Shown here one piece after another: positions 30,786 to 43,800 of a stretch of 64,000 nt of DNA. The translations under genes were made by a program, and so were the position numbers. Positions within the stretch are counted from its first letter, which is position 1. Every line of letters starts with the position of its first letter. The stretch is from Apus apus. Lineage: Eukaryota > Chordata > Aves > Apodiformes > Apodidae. Location of the stretch: assembly GCF_020740795.1 (NCBI RefSeq), contig NC_067282.1, positions 128,521,132 through 128,585,131 of the forward strand, given 5' to 3'. The notes under the pieces were generated by a model. The model saw only the letters and a list, made by a program, of their open reading frames with translations, did no database searches and was not told the origin of the DNA.

Positions 30786-33700
30786 CAGCAGAACAGCACC
30801 ATCTCCTGTGTCTGGGAAACAAGGCCCTCTGGCTGTCTGAGGATCAGCTGTTCCTTCCATCACAGCAAACCCCGCTACATCAATGGGCTTTTTTTGCCGC
30901 CCAGTAACAGTGAGTACAAATGTTTCCTCCCCCCTTTGTTCCTCAGAGTCAGTAAATACCCCGACACGTCCTTCCAGTGCTTCCTTCCAGTGCTGACATC
31001 ACCTACGTGATGGTCAAGAAATGGGCCATGTCAAACCCATCAGGTTAGTAGGCAGGTAATGGTTGAAGAGAACTGAGAAGCCGTGTGTGTGGCAGAGGGG
31101 GGAGGTTTGGTAGGGCCACCAGCAGCAGTGTCTGTGGAGAGGGCGCAAGGCGTTCTGTGGATGAGACGCCCCTGGCACAGATCACATCAGGTGACAGTGC
31201 AGTGTGTGCAGGTGTAGTTCCAGTTTGTTGTTCTGAACACCTTTGTCAGGACTGAACATTGGGTGCAGGCCCCTGAAGTGCAGTGACAGCGTGCGAGGCA
31301 GTGCAAGTATTTCTGAAAAAAACCCACCATGACAAGTTTGATTTTTCTTTTTCCTTGCTCCTTTCTAAAAGGAACTCTTGTCTCCCACAAATCCTGGTAG
31401 ACAGCTGGCACCTTGAACAGGGTGGAGAGTCCAGGGCAGGGAACAAAGACAGATGCCAGAAATCAAGCAGAGGCAGCAATGAGAGCAGGTCAGCAGGGCT
31501 TGTCACAGGTGCATGAACAAGTGAAGTACAGAGAGTTGTCCTTGGCCCTTCTCTCCAGAGCTGGAGACAGGTGTCTGAAGAGAAGGCTGAAGGGGGCTGA
31601 GGGGAGACCTTATGGCTTTCTAGAACTACCTGATGGGAAGTGGTAGCGAGGTGGTGGTTGGTCACTTCTCCCATGAAGCAGCGATAGGATGAGAGGAAGT
31701 GGTCCCGAGTTGGGCCAGGGGAGGTTCAGATTGGAGATGACGAAATATTTCTTCACTGGAAGAGTGGTCAGGCATTGGAACAGGCTGCCCAAGGAAGTGG
31801 TGGAGTCACCATGTCTGGAGGTGTTAAGGAAACGAGTGAACTCAGCACTGCAGGACATGGCTTAATTGGCAAGGTGGTGTCGGGTTCTTACTAATCACAT
31901 GTTTCCTCCTCTGGAAAAGGACTGGTTTGTCATTGTTTCTGTAGTTGGAAGAAGCACTTTTGCCAGCTGCTGCAGAAGAGTTTGCCTAAGAGGCACAATC
32001 TGTCTCCTTAATGATCCCTTCCGAGTGAGAAGGATTTCAAAGGTCTACCTGATGGCCTGGACCTGGATTTGATTTCTTACTTCCCTCCTCATAAAAGAAA
32101 TGCAATGTGCTTTCCTGCAGATACCCCATTGCAACAGGCTGTCCAAGAAGGGACTCTGCATCCAGCCCAAGGTCGAGAATCACCAGAAATCAACATCATT
32201 TCCTACCAATTCACCCTCCAGTCATTATAAACCTCAATGATGACGATGATGAAGAGGACGATGAAGAGGAAGAGAACTGTGAGCAGTGTTTTTCTTTCTT
32301 TGACAAGGAAGTAGAAGGAGGGGCTTTGACACTTGCAAGCTATTTCACAACTGCTTGATTAGAAAGTTATTCTTATGTCTAATAAAAGGAACCTGTAGAA
32401 AACTCTTCACCAGTTGAACTGAATGTGTGTGTATATATTCCTATATATGTATTTTTAAATGTTTTTAGTGCAGGCAAAGCATGGACTGTATCTGACTTAG
32501 AGAGGAGAGATTCCTAGGAAAAGAACTGCACCTTCCCAAAGACTGGAAGTGAGAGAGCAACCCACTTCTTAACATGGGATACACCTGCAGTTCCATTGCA
32601 CTTGGAAATACAAAATATCAGGGAGTCATTTGTCTGTTGAGAAGCAGATTGGCAGTCAGAAAAAACCTCAACCATGACAGAAAGGAAATGTCATTCTTAA
32701 GGATTCTTGAAGGTCTCTGTTTAGGTACCTCGTCATCCTTTAAAACTCTTTCCCACAGATGTTTCTAACTGGGTGCCTAAGACTGCTGCAGATATTGAAG
32801 AGGAAAGAGCAATCAAGGAAATATGCTCTAAATCTGGTAAATGTGAAATCAGTCCCTCTTTCCTCAACAGCCATGCTGCCCATATAGTAAACTTGGGGGT
32901 TGTTTTACTCTCTTTGGGGTATGTTTAGGAGAGTATTACAGGACTCAGCAGCCTTGTGACCACCAGCCAGCACAAAGTGTTTCTTCCCCTGGGGAAAAGG
33001 AGGGACTGCCCTTGGAGGCTCCCGAGCAGGACTTGCAGAAAGGCAAGTACTTTCCATCATCTTGGACAATGGGTCCTGTCATTACAGTGACAGAGAAAAA
33101 CAATTGCATAGTCTGCCCCAACAGTTCAGCTGTAACTGTGTGTTATTTAATAACCCCAGATCCAACCCCCGTTGAGCTGGGAAGGAGCCATCATTTTCAA
33201 GGAGCCAAGGGAAAAAAATGTGCTTCCATGGAGCCAAGAAATTCACCGAATTCAGGAACAGGCAAAGGTATTTTGTGGCATCAGTTGGCTCCCTGTTTCA
33301 TCCTGACTAAGCTGTCAGATGATTTAGATTTAGATGTTAGATGATTTAGTTAGTTTCTGTTCTTGGTGTCAGATGTGGACACTCCATGTTTGGATGGCAC
33401 TCTCAGCAAGGAATGTTTTGGAATCTTGTCTCCCAGCCTGCAGTCTCCTGCAACACGCCCAGTTCTGGGCAATAGCACAGCATTCTTCTTGAAGTTTGCT
33501 TGTTCACTTTCAGGAATTCACGTTTCAGACCCCAAGGGAAAACCAAGTGACCAACAATGGGGTGCAAGGACCAAGAATGGAGCTGCTTCTTCAGAACCAC
33601 GAAGACCTGCCTATGTCATCTACCGCAGCGTCACCGTCACCCAGGAACCAAAGTGCAACGGATCTACTGGTGGGTTCCAGCTTGAAATGGAGGGCTCGTC

Positions 33701-35173
33701 ACATGCCCAAATATGCCTGTCTGGGTTGTGCTGCTTTCAGCTTGGTCCCTGGAGCTGAACAGCAAGCTACTTCTGCCTAAATATGGGCCAGAGCAAATTG
33801 GACCCAGCATCATTTTCATAAGTAGGTGGCAGCAATTCACCAAGAAGTTTAGTGGCAGATCGTTTCCATCATCAAGAAGGTGATTTCATCTTGCCAGTTT
33901 CAGTCACCTCTCTTGAGCTGGGCTAAACCTCCATCTCCAGGTGCCTCCCTGTCTCCGTTTCCAATACAAGGAACCTGCTTTCGACAGAGCAGCCCCTGCT
34001 TTTTGATGAATGAAGTTCTGTGAACTGGATCCCAACATCAGTGCTTTGTCTTTGGGACCAGTAGTTGTGGGGCTTTTTCTTTGCATGTTTGCTTGGATGG
34101 AAAGGTGGGCAGATTGCTATAGAGACCACAGAGAGAAGATGCTGGATGTGAAGAATACATCTTCTCCAGTTTCCAGGTGGGAAAAGGAGAGGGCATTTTT
34201 CCCTAAGAATAACCACTGCCATTCTTGCCCTCTTTCTTTTCAGCAGTACCTGAGCCACCCGCTGGGAAATGCTCCAAACAGAAGAACCAGCCTGACACGA
34301 AGAGAAGATCTGGGACCCCAAGGGAAAACTATGGTAATGCTCACAGGTTGTGCAATTCATCATCTGAATTCATGGAATGGGGCTGGAATTCACAGAAACC
34401 GGAGTCTTAAACGTAACGATTTTAAACCAAGAAACAGAGGGAAAACTCAGGAGCTTGGGTTGTAGATTAATGGAATCCAAAAGCAACTGATGCCTTTGGG
34501 AAGAGTTTCAACACAGAAACATTCGTTCTAGTCAGGGCTGTTTGGGGCAGAACCACCTCCTTTGGGCGATCCTGTGGCACAGATGGAAGTGCTGCAGGAT
34601 GACAAATGATCCTGAAAGGACTAGCAAGAAAGTCTGTATTTCATACTAGATCCTATTTCAGAGGCACTGAAAGATTCAGCTGATGCATTCGATGGTGCTT
34701 CAGCTGATGTCATCTTTAGGTCACAGCTCAGGCTAGGAGAGACTTTGCTGAACTTGTAGCTACCATTAAGAATCAATGTCTATGTTTTTGCTGTAGACAA
34801 ATTTCCTGCAGGAACTTGCAGTGCACCAGCGTGGAGGACAAGAAACCCACGTGCACGAACGTTCTATAGGTCTAGACCAGCTATTCAGGTAACTGTTGGA
34901 GAGTCATTTCTACACTTCAATCCTGTTAGGGAAAGCAACGTGTCACTTCCAACTTCCCCAGCCAAATCCCAGAAGGTTCTAAGCCCTGCTGAGCAGCCTG
35001 AAAGAGCAGTTAACAGATGTGTGTGTTTGCAGACATGTACCTCCATCTTGTGTCTCGTGTTGAAAGTTGAGCTCCTAAAATGTTTCTGAAAGAGCATATT
35101 GTTTTACTCTGATAAACTATGTACCAAATGACCTGTCTGTCTGTTTTGACAACAGAGCCAAGAAGACACCTAA
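30786..35173 (+). pseudogene. ZC3H11A-like gene, copy 2 (frameshifted)
   Basis: Exons: 30786-30909 (CCCH finger), 32121-32278 (acidic), 32759-32836, 32929-33042 (GC donor), 33160-33267, 33514-33669, 34244-34333, 34797-34888 and 35156-35173 (SQEDT-stop). The finger exon is identical in protein to copy 1. The acidic exon is 158 nt instead of 159: one C is missing in gaatcaccaga (copy 1 has gaatcacccaga), so translation from the finger reaches a stop soon after. All later exons keep their ancestral length and phase, including exon 6, which is broken in copy 1. Thus each copy is broken in an exon the other keeps intact. A possible first coding exon lies at about 29571, as in copy 1. The 3' UTR has ATTAAA at 35349. 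Confidence 0.7.
31550..31885 (+). mobile_element. Old CR1 fragment in copy 2
   Basis: Duplicate of the fragment at 3535-3865, with the same ggaacaggctgcccaaggaag signature. Confidence 0.75.
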
Positions 35174-35481
35174 TGGAACAGAAAAGGAGAACAGTGTGTA
35201 GGGAGGAGAAGGAGATGAAGCCAGTACTTCCATTCTCAAGAAAACCTGCGTTTCAGCAAGGAAACGATCAGCTGGCAAAGCAGAAGGTGCTAAAATCGCA
35301 TACCCGAAGAAGCAGATGCAGGAAGTGCACAGCAGTGCTTTGAAACTGATTAAATGTTTGAGAAGTTTTCTCTGTATGGCCACATCAACAGTTCTTCCAT
35401 GCATTCCCTAAGTTTGGCATGTGATGCAAACCAGACAGTTGAAGGCTCTCAAGATCCCAGCTGCAGCTGCTGCCAGGGCAG

Positions 35482-36411
35482 ATGTTCCAGCCAGGGATCT
35501 CCATGGCTGCCCGTGCCCCACCACTCATCACCCCAGGCCTGGCCGCGTCCTCTCCGCTCCCTCTGCCCCACATCCCGGGGCTTTGTGTTCCCACAGTGCC
35601 TTGCCCTCTGGCTTTGGCCCCAGGGGCTGACACGGCTGCCAACAAGAGTGCCACCTGGCATCCCAAAGGGGAGGAATTAGACTCGTGTCCTGGCTCTGGA
35701 TCTTCAGGTTCCTGTTGCTCTTTGGAAGGGGCAGAAACCAGGGATCCCATTAAGGGCCCTTCAGCTGCAAGTTCCCAACAACAAATGCCTTGGTGCCCTC
35801 CTCTGAGCTCTCCTGTTTCTCCAGAGGTCCTTCTTGTAAGTCTGGCAATGACATCTCAGTTTGGGTGGGCTTCTTTCCCTCTTGGTCCCCCTGGCTGCAG
35901 CTCGGGAGCCAGGTGTCGGTTCAGCGAGAGACAGGCTTGGGATCAGGGAATCCTGCTGCGCTTGGGAGGCATTTGGAGATATTTCGGTTTTCCTTCCCAG
36001 CCCAAGGAGATGCCACTCAAGCTTTCCAAAGTCAAGGATGCAAAGCACAGAGAGATTTTCACTCCCTTTGTGCCTTCAGGAGGCCCATCTAACCAGCTTC
36101 CCAAGTTCACGCAGGAGAACCTGTGGATGCAGCACATGGTGATGTTGTCTCTTGCCAGCCCAACTTGCCTTCCACCTAGGTACCTAACTTTCTGGAAAGG
36201 CTCACACTTTTCATCACAAGCAGGATGCCTTCACAGGTGTTGCATTCACAGTCCCTCTGCAAGAAAAGTCTTCCCCTTGCCCACGGTGAATGGTGGCACA
36301 GCCTTGAGAGGATATGTTAGCCTGCTGAAAGGCACTAGGGAGGCTGTGGGGAAAGTGGTTTTTTCACACCTCTGGTCACTGGATCTTCCTCACAGAATTA
36401 CCCTGCCCTAG
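35482..36411 (+). other. 309-codon open frame downstream of ZC3H11A-like copy 2
   Basis: Duplicate of the frame at 7407-8336, equally open. Differences seen by eye include SSPLSL/SSPLPL, LDCC/LDSC, SPFGWAP/SQFGWAS, LLQLGG/LLRLGG, DGKH/DAKH and VGFSNF/VVFSHL, nearly all amino-acid changing. Confidence 0.15.
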
Positions 36412-37108
36412 TTTGAAGTCTTTGCTGCAGTGTAAACCAGGGTCAGTGAGACCTACCAGCTGATTGTGGATAGCACTATTTTACATTAGCATTATATTTT
36501 CACATGGTTGTGTTTTCCTCTCCAGTTTGTATTGAGTTTCCTTTTCCTCTGACCTTCCTGGTCACAGCTTTTCTGAAGGATTATTCTTCATCTACTTCAG
36601 GCCTACATATGGTGGAGATACATTTCTTCTCATGAAGACTCTGTTCATGTATCAATTGGAATTATAATATTATGGGGCATTTTTGGTAAAGAAGATAACC
36701 AGTGCCACAAAGCGACTCAGCAGAAACGAAAATGTAAATCATGTCATTAACTAGTTGACTACTAAGAATTGAACACGTCCTGGGGAAGGGCATTTTCTAG
36801 CTTTGTCTCCACTGACCTGAATCTGCATGGGCTCTGAATGGAAGGACAGCAGCTGACTTCCAGTGGAGGTCCCAAACATCATGGCCTTAGTTGTATCACA
36901 AACACTGCCTGGCTTGGCTTGCCTGTCCATTCCATACATGTGCTCAGGACTGTCAGGAATAGTATTTCTTTGACCTTTCTGTTGTGTGTTCTGCCCCCAG
37001 GGAAGGATAAGGGCATAAGCAGAATGCCATTCAGGTCTCCACATGGCATGGCATGAGATGCCAAGAGACCAAGGATTGTGTTCTAACACTGTTCCTCTCT
37101 GGTCTCAG

Positions 37109-37231
37109 GGCAGCTGAGATGGCACCATTTCAGATGGAAGCCCACACCTTGAAGAGAAACGTGTGCTTCCAAGGCATTGAAGGGTCAAGAAGGATTAGGA
37201 GAGGAGTTCCTAACTCTTCTGGGAACGAATG
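37109..37231 (+). other. Candidate small exon, copy 2
   Basis: The acceptor is ctggtctcag|GGCAGC and the donor GAATG|GTAAGT. From the ATG the frame reads MAPFQMEAHTLKRNVCFQGI then EGSRRIRRGVPNSSGNE. It is the counterpart of 8683-8819 and of the segments starting each array unit, where the last codons read GN-stop instead. It is not recognised as part of a known family and could be an alternative 3' exon of the ZC3H11A-like gene or of a small separate transcript. Confidence 0.25.
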
Positions 37232-37800
37232 GTAAGTCTAGTTCCAAAGACAACACTCCTTCAGGGGAGTTGTGGTGAATTAAGGAGAACAAAGCCAAAA
37301 GGAGGCTTCAGTGCCTTTACCTCACAGGGCCACCAAAGCCACCGTGATCTCAGATCTTCCCTCTGTCCATCCCCTTTTCTGAGCTGCTCTTCTTTCATGC
37401 AGTCTGAGCCATTCCTTGGATTTTGCCAAGAATGCATTACTTGGTAGGGGGTTTTGCTCCTATTACTCAGAGTCAGGAGGGGAAAATGAGTGGTTGTTGA
37501 AATTACCTGGTAGTTCTTTGGCCTCTCCTTTGCTTGCTTGTTTTGCTTGTCTGTGTTGGCTCCTTTGTGGCCACGTTGCACAACAAGTGACAGGATCCAG
37601 CTAAAGGACAGCTTGTGATAATGTGATGCATTCATGAGCCTTTTTTCTGTGTGCTTGTTGGTGACGTGAGGCAACTTTGATTGACATGCCTGACGGAAAT
37701 AAAGGACCTGGGGACACATTAATGATGAGAGGCCACGCTCTTGTTTCAGGTGCCCTACAGCACACTCCACTCATCTGTCAGTAGAATGACTTTAACTCTT

Positions 37801-37806
37801 GGATAG
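37801..37806 (+). other. Empty CR1 target site
   Basis: The sequence ttaactcttggatagcagtctgcccc is continuous here. At 9391-11577 the same flanks are separated by the CR1 element, with GATAG at both ends. This marks the insertion point to the base and shows the CR1 came after the copy 1/copy 2 split. Confidence 0.8.
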
Positions 37807-37834
37807 CAGTCTGCCCCTTCCTCCAGACCTTATG

Positions 37835-40800
37835 TGAGCAAGGAGAAGGGCCACCCAATCTGTTGAGTAATCTTGTCCCACTGTTGTTTACAGCCTGTTG
37901 CACCATTGGTCTCCAGGCAGTTTGTGAGGGTCTCCTGGGGCATTCAGGGCATTCCAGCCCAAAACCTCTCCTGCAAACTGTATCAGTAAATCTCAGTAAT
38001 GTTGCAAAGTTCAAGCAAGGAGGGGATGGAGATTCTTCTGTCACAATTTTTATTTTCACTCATTCCCAGGCATACTGTCATATCCACCTAGGTGTAAGCA
38101 GCTAAACGTGTCTTTCATCCTGCTCTGGACAGAATTACTAGAGGCAGGACAGAAGAAGAGTGACACAGCCTTTGGAGCCCTCTTCACATCTCCTGGGTTG
38201 TCCTTGCCTGGGTGTTCTGAGAAGCTGCAGGTACATGTGACCTTGATGAAGTGCTGGTGTGTTTGCCCTTCCCACAGCCCTTTTTCTGGCAGTGCTGAGG
38301 CTTCCATGCTTAGATCTTCCCCTTCACACTCTGTCATACCAGTCACCCAAGCACAGAACTGCACCTGCTAGAAGGAGATGGAGGAGCTCTCTTGTCCAGC
38401 CATTGGCTCAGGGTCAACAATGACTTAGGTCTTGAAGGCTGATTAGTACCAACTGGAAGAAATAAAGATAATAAAATTGCAGCATCCAATTATTTTAATT
38501 CTGTCTCTGTTCTGCTCCCTAACCCCTGCATTCCCATTGCTGCTTACCTTCTTTTGGTAATTGTTAAAAGATATCTTTTTTTTTTTCTCCAACAAAGCCA
38601 TTTGTAATTCCCCAATGCATAGTATATGCAAACTCTGGTTTTCCTGTTCTGCTTGGTTTCTGCCTGCCTGAAGGCATAGTGAGAAACCAAACATCAGCTG
38701 TTGAAGAAATCAGACAAGAAAAGAAAGCAATTTACCATCAAAGAGGTATCTTCTTAAGCGTAACAGCTATGTTCAGAGCTAAGGGAAGCAACTTCTCAGT
38801 CCCTATCCTAAAAAACATGATCTTGTGCAAAGGCTGTGAAAAGTCAAATCCTATGACATAGTTCTGTCAAAAGCTCTGCCTTTGGTAAAAACAAGGTGCA
38901 AATATTATGTGTGTTGGGGTGATTTGGAGGAAGCAAGGAGAACCTGCTCTTTTATGATGCAAAACATTGACAGAACAGGGACTGACACAGAGAAGTCTCC
39001 TCTGTAGTTTGGTGCTTAAAGATGGGAAAAGACACCCACCTGAACCATAGCTAGGTAGAGTTCAGCAGTATTTTGGTGAGGGTCAGCTTGAGGTAGAAAC
39101 ATAACAGACAACAACCCAAAGCAACATACAACCAGAAATAATGGAATTGCAAGAGCTCTGAAAAGCAAAAAAAGTAAGTCCAGATATGAGGGAGTGATTA
39201 CTTGGGGGGCCTGGAGAATGGTGAACCCTCTCCCCTGCAGCTGTTACCACCTCCAAATCACATCCTTGCAGCAGCTTCGGGAAATCCAGCTCCCCAGTCT
39301 TTCTTCCTAGCCATTTACCCTGTTTCAATCTCTTCTGGTTACCATTTCTCTTGCACGGTGACCTGGCAATGCAATGGCAAAATGCCTTGTGTCACTTTTA
39401 CTTGGCTGTTACCCTTATGCCATCACCCTTACCCACTGTCATGAGCAAACCTTTTCCTACACCCACGATGAAGGCAGGGGGTGGCTTGTGCAGGCCAGTT
39501 TTGCTTGTACTATTACCAGAGAAACCTTTCCAAGAAAACTTTGTCAAGGGTCGGACCAGCTGCATTTCCAAGTGGTAAAACCTTACTTGGTCCAGCCTCC
39601 TGAGGTCTCTTGCCAGTTCTGGGAATAGCTCTGCTTTTTCAGGTTAAGGTTACTTTGGTCAGTTCCTCGCGGCTGTGCAGCCAAGGCTTGGTGTGGTGGA
39701 GTTGGTTTGAACTGCTGGTCTGTATGGCTGTTCAGTCAAGTCTCTTCTAAGCAGTGCTAACCTCTGCATCCAATGGAACCATGCTCTGCACAGAGAGTGC
39801 CAAAGGGAACAAAGGAGTTTGCCCATCTTTGCACTCTCTGCACCTGTGAAGCTGTTTGGACCTGGTATAGCCTGCTTTAATTGATGGGTGCTTTCACTTA
39901 CTCTTGAAGGGTTACTGTGCTCTGACCATGCTGTCCCATCCATCCCAACGTGTTCTCTCATTTGTCTGCAGCTACAGATACCTCCACAGCAAGCCTCAGG
40001 AAGAAGGGAAAATTAGGCTTCCTCTAAGAAATCTGGCACTTATGCAGCGTGGTTCCACGGCTCTCGCATCTCGTCACGTGAATGAGGGTACCAAACAGGC
40101 CAGGCCTGCCAGATAAAAAACAACCAGTGTCAAAGTCCATCAGGACTGCTAAGCAGTTTTAGCAGGTGGATTAACAGATTTTTCTACTAAGAAAGTCAGC
40201 AAGGACTTGAATGAGCAAAGGGAGGGAATAGTTAAGAGTTGGATCAGCCTACTTGTGAGATTTATCAGGTTTGGCATGGGAAAGCTAAAGGCCCTGCAGA
40301 GCTTGGGACAAGTGGGCATAAGCAGCAGAGCAGACTACTCCAGCAATGACTATTTTGGCCTTTTTTTGTTCCATTTCTTGAAATATCCTGTATTTCCCTT
40401 TTTTAAAGAAATGGGGGCTCTTGCTGTTGTGTCTCTGGCTATTCAGACCAGTGTTGTTGGGGTAAAGGGGGAACACAGCCTGAAAGAAGTTTGCTGTGCA
40501 TGCAGGGGCACTTTTGTTTGTTTATCTCCAAAAAATGCTTTAGAAATTACACATAAAATACTTTAAAAAATGTATTAAAAATGTAAAAACACACCTTTTG
40601 TCCAAGATCAAATTAAATTTGTTTTCCCAGTCATAAACAAGGAAGCAAAAAGGAACATAAAACAAGTTGTATTTCAGGCATAGAATGCATTGGGTTGGAA
40701 GGGACCTTTAAAGGTCATCTACTCCAACCCCAGTCATCACTATTACATGTATTATTTCAGTAAGGGATTGAAAAACTGGTTCCTATACAACCCAGGTGGA

Positions 40801-43800
40801 CAGAACTGGGAAGGTAACTTTAGAGCAGCTGCAGCTCTGCCAGAAGCAGATTCACATACCTGCAGGATGATGTGTCACAGCAGAGTAAGGTTCTGCCACT
40901 TTCTCGCATAAAGGAATAGTGAGCACTGTGTGTCATAACTCAGGATTTTCAGATTAATGCAGAAACACCAGATTAAAATGAAGATATTCTAAGATAAGCC
41001 CTCACCTCTGGATTGTTATTTGCAAATACTACTACTGCTACTACTACTAAGTAGTAATAGTCATCCCTCTCTGAAGGGTAACACGTTTCCAAATCTGGTC
41101 CTGCCAGGGACCAAGAAACTGATGCTCAGGAGCTCACTCTGGGAGAAAGAAAAAAAAAAAGAAGGGATACTGAAGAACACTAGGGTGAAAAAAAAATGTT
41201 TCAGAGCCATAAGTCACCCATTTGTTTAGCTTGGGTATTTCTAAAGTGCCATAGTCTCACTGTAGTATCTAAGCACCATTAGCACAACAGGAATTTACAA
41301 TATTGTACAGAGCTCCTTCAGCTGGCAGGAGGATCTAGGCACCAGCTGGTCACCACGGATCTGGGATGGAGTGTGCTAGGGATGGTCTGCTGGAATGATA
41401 GTAGCTAATTACCTTTGGCTTTTTCCAGTAGTCTCCCACTACAGTCCTGAGGGAGGAGAGAACAGTTAAGCCAGTGAGCCAGAAAATCTGCTGGTTCTTG
41501 ACTTTTTACACATGCACATTTGGCTTGTGAGTTTGTGCTGCCCACAAAGCAATTAAATCCCTGGAAGAGGAGGAACATTGCCTGCAACTTCTGCAACAGC
41601 AGAGGAAGAGTGGTGCCCATATTGTCCTCTCCAGCTAGATAATAACAGTAAAAGGCAGGCAGTCTAGAGGAAGTGAATTATTTCAGCCAAGTGACACCAA
41701 ACAGAGAGAACTAAGAGTGGCTGTGGAAAGGAACTCCAGAAATGTGCTTACACTGGCCAGCCATCCAATCCTAGCCACTAAGACTATGGCACTGGCAATA
41801 TGCTGTGTACCCTAAGGCCACTTTGATTTGGCATACAGTTTTAAAGAAGTTCATGAAGATCTTATAAATCAATGCACGGCAATCCTTTTAATTGATAGAG
41901 CACTGTTAAGCATACATAGCACTTCACAAAGCATGTAGAAAGTAAAGGAATGCTCTAAGGACTGCTGGGAAGGCATATTCAAGGGCAGCTGGCTTCTCAG
42001 AGCAGGTTGATGTGAGAGGCTTTACCTTTGAGTTCAGCTGTGTGCAGACCTGGGTAAGATTTCATGGATCTGCTACAGCAACTCCATTCAGATTGCCAAA
42101 AGAAAAGGTGCATTCATAAGATGCCTTTCCCTGGTAAACAGGCCTTCTTCAGCCAAACAGACTAGTTTGGTGCTGTAGATTTCCTTTAGGTAACTTACAC
42201 TGGAATGGGGCAGACCCACACCAATTGATCAGTTCTACAGCTGGACCACAGCATAACCTTTCAGCTAAAAATGAGCGTACCAACTGAGGGCTCTAGTATC
42301 CCTTCTGAAGGTCTGTTAGAAAATGAAAATCTTGACACTTCTGGAACCAACTAGATGATTGTTAGTCACATTTCCAAACCACCTTCCTGAAGTGGAGTAG
42401 AAATCAAGGAGTCATTGGTTTGAAGCTGTCCATAAAAAGCCAAAAACAACCAACAACGACAAAAAAAAACCCCACAACAAACAAAAAGCTACAGCAAAAC
42501 AAAAAAAGTCCCCCAAAAACTCCACCACACCCAAAAGCAAAACTAAGAGCAAAAATGTGCATTTGCAAATGGAGGCTTTGGTTCCTGTGTAAACAAAGCC
42601 CACCCCATTTCTGAAAGCTCCTTCTACTTCCCTGAGCAGCTGCACATAAAGGTGCCTTGTTCCTCTAGGAGCTGCAAACCATTTTGTGCTCCCCATACAG
42701 CTCCTTTTTATTAAACGATATGAAAATAACACTTTATGAGCAGTCAAGTGTAAAGAAATGGCTTGTGGATTGAAGAAGGGACCCCTGCAATCCCTTGGAG
42801 AGTAGCAAGCTCTGCAGAGCAAACTGTTCACAATCATTCCTGACCAGCAGCTGCTCAAATCTATGGATCTTGTTTGCATCTTAATTTCCTTCATCTCTTG
42901 CCCACCACAGTTCCAGTCCTTTCATTGGCTTCATTCTGCATTCTTTTTTCCAAAGACCTACTGAAGCCATAAAGCCATTTGCAAGATTAGTAAGGTACAT
43001 CACAAACCCAGAAATCCTTTCTAAGTTCCAGCAGTGCTGGGTAAGCATACCAGTCGGTACCATCAATGAAATGATCAGCAGCAAAACAGTCAAAAATACA
43101 AGGTGAAATGTTGCACTGGAACTCCCTACAGTTAAAATAATGAGGGGGGTATATCCTACGACTGCCACTGATATGTACCTGTGTAAAACAAGGAGGAGAG
43201 CACTATGCTGTGTGACATTTAGAAGTCATTCCTTGCAACCAATAGGTGCCACACATTTTTAGAGAGATATATAAATAAACCAACTTAATTCCAGGTTTTA
43301 TGCACGCACACAAAGTAATCAGTGAAAAACTGAATGTCCTGACGTGAAAATTCAGATGTTTTGGTACAAAACCTGTTTATCCCAGCTCTTGAGAAATGCT
43401 GGTATATACAGTATGTTCAGCATTGTGGAGAGCACTCATATGGTGTAGTGTTGCACAGCTGACCCTTTTGGTCACGGCTGTGGTGCATGCGTGCATGACT
43501 GCTCACATCTGATTGTGAAGATAATACACTTGGTACAAAAGCTAGTCCGTACACATGTGAATACAGACATGTAGATGTTGTTTACACACATGCACACGCT
43601 GGTCAAAATGGGACTCGAGAAATACTGGTATGGAATCAAGTCAGTCCTAGTACATTGTTGTTCTGTCCTGTGTTGTAACACTGCTCACACCAGCAGACTG
43701 TGAACCCAAATGCTGCAGAAAGAGGAAGCCACCAGTACAAACTCACAGGCAACCTCCACACACTTGTCCAGTTGTGCACCATAGTCACAATAGCAGCAAA

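Larger units (their letters stand above)
28018..37830 (+). repeat. Segmental duplication, copy 2 of the block at 1-8730
   Basis: Collinear with 1 to about 9395 at an offset near 28016, with few substitutions. Copy 2 keeps about 80 bp near 34985-35070 and about 365 bp near 36680-37045 that copy 1 lacks, and it lacks the CR1 insertion. Similarity stops shortly after 37830. Confidence 0.9.
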
